Of a DNA stretch of 6,236 nucleotides, positions 1-4,798 are shown piece after piece; positions within the stretch are counted from its first letter, which is position 1; every line of letters starts with the position of its first letter. The stretch is from NCBI RefSeq assembly GCF_937890585.1, contig NZ_CALACG010000084.1, positions 1-6,236 on the forward strand, given 5' to 3'. The notes under the pieces are model-generated. The model worked only from the letters and a program-made list of their open reading frames with translations. It had not been told where the DNA came from and ran no database searches. This stretch comes from an uncultured Campylobacter sp. (GTDB lineage Bacteria > Campylobacterota > Campylobacteria > Campylobacterales > Campylobacteraceae). Both the position numbers and the translations under genes were made by a program.

Positions 1-520
1 ATTTGGCGTCTTTATAAAAATTTTCAAAACTCTTTTTATTTTCTAGGAAATTTAAAGTTTTATAATTATCCATAAATTTAAACGTTAATTCACTGCTACC
101 CCAAACAAAATATACGCAAATTTGTAGGTTTTCTTCACTATCACCAGCGATACCGATCGCAACGGCTTCATGATATTTGCCACTTGCGATTATTGAACGA
201 GCATAATAAAGTGCGCCATTTACAGCGTAGCCTGATATGGACTTGTCATCAAATTTCATCTCGTCTTTGTCTTTCGCGACTAATTTTTTCAAACCGAATT
301 TATTTTCTATAATTACGGGAATTTTATAAATTTCCAAGCTAAAATCTGGAACCCCAAAATTTTCTTTAGCTTTTGTTTTAGCTGAACCTTTTAATGCCTC
401 CTTTAAATAGGGTGTCATCGCTTGTTTTTCGTTAAAATCACGCGATTTTTTAAGTCCTAAATTTTTAAAAATAGCCTTTACATAGTCATCAACATCGTTT
501 TCATACTGCCACTTCGACAT
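1..520 (-). CDS. Type IIG-like restriction-modification enzyme, N-terminal nuclease part (partial, 3' end beyond window)
   Basis: The reading frame is open from an ATG at 520 (minus strand) to the window edge, giving 173 residues that start MSKWQYENDVDDYVKAIF. Residues 58-59 are PD and residues 72-74 are ENK inside a hydrophobic strand (IPVIIENKFG). This is the PD-(D/E)xK nuclease signature. A later stretch (DDKSISGYAVNGALYYAR, 91-108) resembles the N-terminal region of single-chain restriction-methylation proteins, in which an N6-adenine methyltransferase and a target-recognition domain follow; neither is in view. The start is supported by AGAGGG at 524-529, only 3 nt from the ATG. G+C is about 32% by hand count, well below lepA next door, which suggests horizontal acquisition. 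The nuclease motif is seen directly; assignment to type IIG rather than a stand-alone or type I-associated nuclease is inference from family resemblance. Confidence 0.75.
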   Translation of the reverse strand, partial: MSKWQYENDVDDYVKAIFKNLGLKKSRDFNEKQAMTPYLKEALKGSAKTKAKENFGVPDFSLEIYKIPVIIENKFGLKKLVAKDKDEMKFDDKSISGYAVNGALYYARSIIASGKYHEAVAIGIAGDSEENLQICVYFVWGSSELTFKFMDNYKTLNFLENKKSFENFYKDAK

Positions 521-523
521 AAG

Positions 524-529
524 CCCTCT
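524..529 (-). promoter_or_regulatory. Ribosome binding site of the restriction gene
   Basis: On the minus strand this reads AGAGGG, 3 nt before the ATG at 520. The spacing is short, but it is the only purine-rich site near this start and it supports the chosen start. Confidence 0.5.
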
Positions 530-550
530 TTTTTGAAAGTTTTAGACGGC

Positions 551-556
551 ATTTTA
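551..556 (-). promoter_or_regulatory. Candidate sigma-70 -10 box for the restriction gene
   Basis: The minus strand reads CGCTAAAAT, with TAAAAT as the -10 hexamer preceded by a T-rich tract. This fits the Campylobacter pattern, in which a strong -10 and upstream T-rich DNA replace a clear -35. Transcription would begin near 544, leaving a leader of about 24 nt. The site is predicted by eye only. Confidence 0.4.
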
Positions 557-574
557 GCGAAAAATATATGGAAA

Positions 575-584
575 TGATAAAAAT
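575..584 (+). promoter_or_regulatory. Candidate lepA promoter -10 region (weak)
   Basis: The plus strand reads TGATAAAAAT, an extended -10-like element (TG, one base, then TAAAAA), about 70 nt before lepA. An alternative is CAAAAT at 615-620, which would give a leader of under 30 nt. Neither has a recognisable -35. One of them, or another site in 521-653, must serve lepA because the upstream gene points the other way. Confidence 0.25.
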
Positions 585-653
585 ACATTTATTAGTGTTT
601 AAATCAACTTTAGGCAAAATAAAGCCCAAATTCTCAGAAAAAGTAAAGCTTAT

Positions 654-2444
654 ATGAAAAACATTAGAAACTTTAGCATCATCGCTCATATTGACCACGG
701 CAAAAGCACGCTTGCTGACCGCCTCATTCAGGAGTGTGGCGCTGTTAGCGACCGTGAGATGAGCTCGCAGATCATGGACACGATGGATATCGAAAAAGAG
801 CGTGGTATCACGATCAAAGCCCAGTCTGTCCGCCTAAACTACGCACTAAATGGGCAAAATTTTGTTCTAAATTTGATAGACACCCCAGGCCACGTAGACT
901 TTAGCTACGAGGTGAGCCGTAGCCTAGCTAGCTGCGAGGGCGCGCTACTTGTGGTGGACGCCAGCCAAGGCGTTGAGGCGCAAACTATCGCAAACGTCTA
1001 CATCGCACTTGAAAACAACCTAGAGATCATCCCAGTCATCAACAAGATCGACCTGCCAGCGGCTGACCCTGCTAGAGTAAAGGACGAGATCGAGCATATC
1101 ATCGGCCTTGACTGCTCTGGAGCGATCGAGGTGAGTGCAAAAAGTGGTATCGGTATAAAAGAGTTGCTTGAGGCGATTATTACGAGAATTCCTGCGCCAA
1201 ATGGCGATGCTAGCAAGCCTACAAAGGCGCTCATTTATGATAGTTGGTTTGACAACTACCTTGGCGCGCTTGCTCTTGTGCGTGTTTATGATGGTGAAAT
1301 TTCAAAAAATGATGAAATTTTGGTCATGGGCACAGGTAAAAAACACATCGTGCTTGACCTTATGTATCCAAATCCTATCGCACCGATCAAGACTAAAACG
1401 CTTAGCGCTGGCGAGGTTGGCATCGTGGTTTTGGGGCTTAAAAACGTTAGCGATGTGCAAGTTGGAGATACGATAACGCAGTCAAGAAATCCCTTAAAAG
1501 AGCCAGTTGGCGGCTTTGAGAGGGCTAAGCCGTTTGTATTTGCGGGGCTTTATCCTATTGAAACTGATAAATTTGAAGATCTGCGTGACGCGCTGGATAA
1601 GCTAAAGCTAAATGACAGCTCCATTAGCTACGAGCCAGAGACCTCGGTCGCGCTTGGATTTGGCTTTAGGGTCGGCTTTTTGGGACTACTGCACATGGAG
1701 GTCGTTAAAGAGAGGCTGGAACGCGAGTTTGACCTTGATCTCATCGCTACAGCACCGACTGTGACTTACGAAGTGCAGCAAACTGACGGGCTAAATTTAA
1801 AAATTCAAAACCCAAGCCAGCTACCACCAGTCAATAAAATAGACTCAATCCTTGAGCCATACGTGAAAGCGACTATCATCACGCCAAGCGAGTTTTTAGG
1901 CAACATAATCACGCTTTTAAACAACCGCCGTGGCATACAAACAAAGATGGACTACATCACGACTGACCGCGTTTTACTCGAGTATGACATACCGATGAAT
2001 GAGATCGTGATGGACTTTTATGACAAACTAAAGTCAAGCACCAAAGGCTACGCGAGCTTTGATTATGAACCAAGTGACTACCGCGTGGGCGATCTAGTAA
2101 AGCTTGATGTAAAAGTGGCCGGCGAGACGGTCGATGCGCTCTCTATCATCGTGCCTGAGAGCAAGGCGCAGACAAAGGGCAGGGACTTTGTAAAGGCGAT
2201 GAAAGAGATCGTGCCACGCCAGCTTTTTGAGGTGGCGATACAAGCTAGCATTGGCAACAAGATCATCGCTCGCGAAACCGTAAAATCAATGGGTAAAAAC
2301 GTCACAGCCAAGTGCTACGGTGGCGACATCACTCGTAAGAGAAAGTTGCTTGAAAAGCAAAAAGAGGGTAAAAAACGTATGAAGGCGATAGGTAAGGTGA
2401 ATTTGCCGCAAGAGGCGTTCTTATCCGTCCTAAAAATAGACTAA
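654..2444 (+). CDS. lepA: Elongation factor 4 (LepA), translation GTPase
   Basis: This is a complete 596-residue protein of normal LepA length. GTP-binding motifs are all present: G1 AHIDHGKST (11-19), G2 around RGIT (50-53), G3 DTPGH (76-80, with the catalytic His80), G4 NKID (130-133) and G5 SAK (161-163). The EF-G-like domains follow, including [20 protein letters not shown] in the middle, and the LepA-specific C-terminal domain ends in a Lys/Arg-rich stretch ([23 protein letters not shown]). The family binds the ribosome, with proposed roles in back-translocation, stalled-ribosome rescue and 30S assembly or initiation, and is partly membrane-associated. The start at 654 is fixed by the conserved [18 protein letters not shown]-terminus, although no clear Shine-Dalgarno precedes it. 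The gene is transcribed divergently from the restriction gene and followed by a 172-nt gap. No damage or unusual residue was seen in the motifs. Confidence 0.98.
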   Translation: MKNIRNFSIIAHIDHGKSTLADRLIQECGAVSDREMSSQIMDTMDIEKERGITIKAQSVRLNYALNGQNFVLNLIDTPGHVDFSYEVSRSLASCEGALLVVDASQGVEAQTIANVYIALENNLEIIPVINKIDLPAADPARVKDEIEHIIGLDCSGAIEVSAKSGIGIKELLEAIITRIPAPNGDASKPTKALIYDSWFDNYLGALALVRVYDGEISKNDEILVMGTGKKHIVLDLMYPNPIAPIKTKTLSAGEVGIVVLGLKNVSDVQVGDTITQSRNPLKEPVGGFERAKPFVFAGLYPIETDKFEDLRDALDKLKLNDSSISYEPETSVALGFGFRVGFLGLLHMEVVKERLEREFDLDLIATAPTVTYEVQQTDGLNLKIQNPSQLPPVNKIDSILEPYVKATIITPSEFLGNIITLLNNRRGIQTKMDYITTDRVLLEYDIPMNEIVMDFYDKLKSSTKGYASFDYEPSDYRVGDLVKLDVKVAGETVDALSIIVPESKAQTKGRDFVKAMKEIVPRQLFEVAIQASIGNKIIARETVKSMGKNVTAKCYGGDITRKRKLLEKQKEGKKRMKAIGKVNLPQEAFLSVLKID

Positions 2445-2449
2445 CGGCG

Positions 2450-2555
2450 TGTCGTGAGCGCCTTTGAATGAGCTTTAAATTTTCTCTCTTCGATGGACTA
2501 TTTGTCCTATCTTGATCGAAAATTTATGCGCAACATCCAAAATCATCTCACGACA
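2450..2555. repeat. Nested inverted repeats between lepA and the tautomerase gene (possible structured RNA)
   Basis: Three complementary arm pairs are nested here. The outer pair is TGTCGTGAG (2450-2458) with CTCACGACA (2547-2555), a perfect 9 bp. The middle pair is TAAATTTTC (2476-2484) with GAAAATTTA (2518-2526), a perfect 9 bp but AT-rich. The apical hairpin is GATGGAC (2492-2498) with GTCCTATC (2504-2511), closing a TATTT loop with one bulged base. The whole could fold as one branched hairpin in a transcript reading through from lepA or into the tautomerase operon. No run of T follows the outer arm, so a simple intrinsic terminator is unlikely. The function is unknown, and the AT-rich middle arm could be chance. 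Confidence 0.4.
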
Positions 2556-2606
2556 TTATGACTTGTCTTATGCTGTTTTGATAGGTTTAAATACTAAATT
2601 TACAAA

Positions 2607-2612
2607 AAGGAG
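2607..2612 (+). promoter_or_regulatory. Ribosome binding site that decides the tautomerase start
   Basis: AAGGAG lies 4 nt before the ATG at 2617. It selects this start over an in-frame ATG at 2512, which would add 35 residues and bury the catalytic proline. Confidence 0.8.
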
Positions 2613-2616
2613 TTCT

Positions 2617-2847
2617 ATGCCGTTTGTGAAAATTTGCGTGACAAAAGAGGGTGATAGCCCAAGCGTGGAGCAAAAAGAGAAGATGATAAGCGGAGTTACA
2701 AATTTGATCAGCGAAATTTTAGGCAGAAGCGCTAAAAACACGGTCGTCATCATCGACGAGATCGACACCAATAACTACGGCATAGCAGGAGAGAGCGTGA
2801 AAAACCTTCGCAAAAAACAAAAAGAGCAAAAGGAAGCGAGATGTTAA
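2617..2847 (+). CDS. 4-oxalocrotonate tautomerase family enzyme
   Basis: This is a 76-codon protein beginning MPFVKI. Removal of Met exposes Pro1, the catalytic base of the tautomerase superfamily. The body matches the 4-OT fold: strand 1, a helix (VEQKEKMISGVTNLISEIL), strand VVIIDEI, then YGIAGES near the C-terminus. It closely resembles the small H. pylori tautomerase often labelled DmpI, as recalled from memory. The two arginines used by classical 4-OT (Arg11 and Arg39) appear to be absent: Arg39 aligns with a valine, and the Arg11 region is a short insertion with Gly, Asp, Ser and Pro. The natural substrate is therefore unlikely to be 2-hydroxymuconate and is unknown. The C-terminal tail (LRKKQKEQKEARC) is basic and longer than in 62-residue 4-OTs. 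The enzyme is expected in the cytoplasm as an oligomer. It overlaps the next gene by 7 nt, indicating coupled translation. Confidence 0.9.
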   Translation: MPFVKICVTKEGDSPSVEQKEKMISGVTNLISEILGRSAKNTVVIIDEIDTNNYGIAGESVKNLRKKQKEQKEARC

Positions 2848-3563
2848 GAACAGCGTTATTAGCGATATTTGCGGTATTTTTTATATCAGGTTGCTCGGCA
2901 AAAGCGAGCCTTTGTCTCTCTTGTGAGGGCATAGACGGTGTGCAAAGTGCGAGCATAAGCAGCCAAGATAAGACCTATTTTGAAGAGGTTTTACGCATAC
3001 CAGCCGACTGCAGCGCGTGCAAAGGCAGGGGCGATGGCGTCTTTATAAACGGCGTCAAGTATAAAAGCGACGTAGCGATAAACTGCTGCTTGGAAAAAAA
3101 TATGATCGACATAAACGTCGGGCTAAAAAAGGTCTATTTTCATAGGATAGTGGACGCTAGAAGGAGCGCAAGGTCGATTTACTACACAAGGCTTGATGGC
3201 AGCAGCGTAGTCTTTAGCTCAAACCCTCGCCTTGAAGTGCTTTTTTATCTATTTTTGCAGCGTGAGCTAAATTCTCGTGGCATCGTGGTCGTGGATACTC
3301 AAACATCGCCGTACACGTACAGGCTTGATTTTAGGTTTGATGAGCTTAGGGGCAACTACCAAAGAAGCTCGGAGATTTTAAACGGCCAACTAAAAGGCGT
3401 TTTGTCGCTTTCAAATATAAATTTCAAAAAGAGCTTGCCAATATCAACCAAGCACCATGTGGAAAAGCTAGAGGCCACGCAGTCTGGGCAGTTTGACTTC
3501 TTTATCGCGCTTCTTGTCAAGCAAGCTGCGATAAAAGTGGCCGACGAGATAAGTAAACTTTAA
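2841..3563 (+). CDS. Cysteine-rich lipoprotein with a YajG-like C-terminal part
   Basis: The 240-residue protein begins with a lipoprotein signal: MLR, a hydrophobic stretch, then the lipobox ISGC with the lipidated Cys18. The mature N-terminal region is unusual: CLSC (25-28), CSAC (57-60) within CxxCxGxG, and CC (82-83). From about residue 98 the sequence (VYFHRIVDARR ... LQRELNSRG, to 147) runs parallel to the next gene's VYISSVHDNRK ... LKKELTARG, and the C-terminal parts also correspond, so the two look like tandem paralogues. That shared part resembles YajG-type periplasmic lipoproteins. Ser at +2 after the lipid Cys is compatible with outer-membrane sorting, though sorting rules in this phylum are uncertain. 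The start overlaps the tautomerase stop and has AGGAAG at 2831-2836. In C. jejuni a lipoprotein, MapA, lies between lepA and ctsW (from memory); which of the two lipoproteins here corresponds is unclear. Specific function unknown. Confidence 0.85.
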   Translation: MLRTALLAIFAVFFISGCSAKASLCLSCEGIDGVQSASISSQDKTYFEEVLRIPADCSACKGRGDGVFINGVKYKSDVAINCCLEKNMIDINVGLKKVYFHRIVDARRSARSIYYTRLDGSSVVFSSNPRLEVLFYLFLQRELNSRGIVVVDTQTSPYTYRLDFRFDELRGNYQRSSEILNGQLKGVLSLSNINFKKSLPISTKHHVEKLEATQSGQFDFFIALLVKQAAIKVADEISKL

Positions 3564-3574
3564 AAGGAAAAACG

Positions 3575-4132
3575 ATGAATAAATTTAAATTTCTAACCAT
3601 TTTTGGGATTTTTGTCCTATTTTTGACCGGTTGCGCGCCTATTGAAAACATAGTTGCATTTGACCAATATAAGGCTGCTGTGAGCCAAAAAAGCAATGGC
3701 TTTGAAGTATATATAAGCTCAGTGCACGACAACCGCAAAAACAAAAGTGTTATAGCTACAATTACTGATAGTAAGGGCAGTGTTGAAGAGTACGTCGTGC
3801 TTCAAAACGACCTTTCAACGTACTTTGCTGACGCGCTCAAAAAAGAGCTCACAGCACGCGGTGCAAATATAAACGGCATGGGTGGCGTTGTAGTTGAGAT
3901 TTTTATTAATGAATTTACTGCAAATATGAGTGGATATGGCAGTGATAATACAAAGGGAAAGATAGATATCACACTTAAAATTCAAAAAGGTGATCAAACT
4001 ATCACGAAAAATATCTCAAATAATCAAACCGAATTTGCTTTGATCCGCACTGGCGGGGCGTTTAAGCCATTTTTAACAGATATCATCAACGACGCCGTTA
4101 AGCGCACAGCACTTGCTATCTTAAATAGCTAA
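3575..4132 (+). CDS. YajG-like lipoprotein (MapA-region lipoprotein)
   Basis: The 185-residue protein has a clear lipoprotein signal: MNKFKF, a hydrophobic core, and the lipobox LTGC with Cys20. After it, VYISSVHDNRKNK (45-57) carries the DNR motif seen in YajG-like lipoproteins, followed by an amphipathic helix ending LKKELTARG (88-96), then a predicted beta strand (VVVEIFINEF) and a C-terminal helix. The fold is probably a small alpha/beta domain anchored to the membrane on the periplasmic side. It has no cysteine beyond the lipidated one, unlike its upstream paralogue. AAAAGGA at 3563-3569 lies 11 nt or less from the previous stop and sets the ATG at 3575. Its stop codon shares a base with the start of the ComF-type gene (TAATG), so the two are translationally coupled. 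It may be the counterpart of C. jejuni mapA by position, but that is not proven from sequence. Molecular role unknown. Confidence 0.85.
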   Translation: MNKFKFLTIFGIFVLFLTGCAPIENIVAFDQYKAAVSQKSNGFEVYISSVHDNRKNKSVIATITDSKGSVEEYVVLQNDLSTYFADALKKELTARGANINGMGGVVVEIFINEFTANMSGYGSDNTKGKIDITLKIQKGDQTITKNISNNQTEFALIRTGGAFKPFLTDIINDAVKRTALAILNS

Positions 4133-4701
4133 TGTTTTGTGCGTTTTGCAAGAGCTTTACGCTAAAGACATTTTGTAAAACCTGCTCGCAAATTTTAAGC
4201 GAGCCAAGCCCTGTGGCAAGAGAGCTGGAGGGCTTTAAAATTTATAGCTTCTATGGCTACTCCGAGATCAAGGAGCTCATCCACTCAAAGCACCACATGC
4301 ACGGACTTTTTATCTATAAAAATTTAGCCAAATTTGCATTTAAGAAATTTGCTAAAAGCTTTAGTTTCCCAGAGCAAATTTATGCCCTGCCGATAGACGA
4401 TAGAGTGCATAATGGCTACTCACACACAGCCATTTTGGCAAATGAACTTCGTGCTAAAAACCTTAAACCGATATTTCACGCTCTGCATGCGACAAGCAAT
4501 GTTAGTTACAGTGGCAAGGAGCTTAAATTTAGACAAAACAATCCAAGAAATTTTAAAATTTTAAAAAAGATCACCACGCCAGTTATTTTGGTAGATGATA
4601 TCGTAACCACTGGTACAACGATACTTGAAGCCAAAAAGAAGCTAGAAGATGACGGCGTAAAAGTCCTCTTTGCTCTAGTTTTGGCTGACGCAAAAAACTA
4701 A
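4132..4701 (+). CDS. ComF-family phosphoribosyltransferase-like protein (CtsW/ComFC type, natural transformation)
   Basis: The 189-residue protein starts MFCAFC and has paired CxxC motifs at 3-6 and 15-18, the zinc-binding N-terminus typical of ComF proteins. The C-terminal half is a type I phosphoribosyltransferase fold with the PRPP loop VILVDDIVTTGTT (151-163); both aspartates (155, 156) and TTGTT are intact. A conserved stretch before it (YSGKELKFRQNNPRNFKI) corresponds to the ComF Q-x-x-x-x-R-x-x-N region. ComFC in H. pylori and CtsW in C. jejuni act in DNA transformation, with ComFC linked to handling of incoming single-stranded DNA across the inner membrane. The gene order lepA - lipoprotein - this gene agrees with C. 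jejuni lepA-mapA-ctsW as I recall it. The start overlaps the upstream stop by one base and has no good Shine-Dalgarno of its own, so translation depends on coupling. The phosphoribosyl substrate, if any, is unknown. Confidence 0.9.
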   Translation: MFCAFCKSFTLKTFCKTCSQILSEPSPVARELEGFKIYSFYGYSEIKELIHSKHHMHGLFIYKNLAKFAFKKFAKSFSFPEQIYALPIDDRVHNGYSHTAILANELRAKNLKPIFHALHATSNVSYSGKELKFRQNNPRNFKILKKITTPVILVDDIVTTGTTILEAKKKLEDDGVKVLFALVLADAKN

Positions 4702-4722
4702 ATTTGTTTCAAATTTTTCTTC
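4700..4722 (+). terminator. Weak intrinsic terminator candidate after the ComF-type gene
   Basis: AAATTTG (4700-4706), a TTT loop and CAAATTT (4710-4716) form a perfect 7-bp stem followed by T-rich TTCTTCT. The stem overlaps the stop codon and has only one G-C pair, so it is weak. It lies at the expected end of the operon. Confidence 0.3.
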
Positions 4723-4736
4723 TAAAGATATCAACA

Positions 4737-4769
4737 TATAAAATTTTTTACCGATACTACTATTAAAAT
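4737..4769 (+). promoter_or_regulatory. Candidate chemoreceptor promoter elements
   Basis: Two sigma-70-like -10 candidates are present: TATAAAAT (4737-4744) and TAAAAT (4764-4769). Between them CCGATA (4751-4756) resembles the sigma-28 (FliA) -10 core, but the sequence 11 nt upstream is a poor match to the sigma-28 -35. The choice cannot be made by eye. Confidence 0.3.
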
Positions 4770-4784
4770 TTACAAAATATTTAC

Positions 4785-4791
4785 AAGGAGG
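4785..4791 (+). promoter_or_regulatory. Strong ribosome binding site of the chemoreceptor gene
   Basis: AAGGAGG lies 7 nt before the ATG at 4799. It is the best Shine-Dalgarno match in the window and fixes the start. Confidence 0.85.
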
Positions 4792-4798
4792 TTTGCTG

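Noticed and set aside
529..534. T6 tract before the restriction gene as a phase-variation switch
   Set aside because: Six bases is too short for typical slipped-strand switching, and no longer homopolymer was seen in the visible part of the gene or its promoter.
501..698. Minus-strand ORF of 65 codons across the divergent promoter region
   Set aside because: It overlaps both the lepA start and the restriction gene start in a different frame, has no ribosome site and no recognisable family.
998..1476. ORFs inside lepA (998-1234 minus, 1168-1476 plus) and similarly 2078-2311 minus
   Set aside because: lepA is intact and conserved over these spans; the alternative frames look like shadows with no domain content.
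2512..2616. N-terminal extension of the tautomerase from the in-frame ATG at 2512
   Set aside because: It would hide the catalytic Pro1, has no ribosome site, and overlaps the inverted repeats; AAGGAG before 2617 marks the true start.
3035..3049. A 15-nt exact repeat (TGGCGTCTTTATAAA) shared with positions 4-18
   Set aside because: One copy is in the antisense strand of the restriction gene and the other in the sense strand of a lipoprotein gene, with no extension on either side. Probably coincidence.
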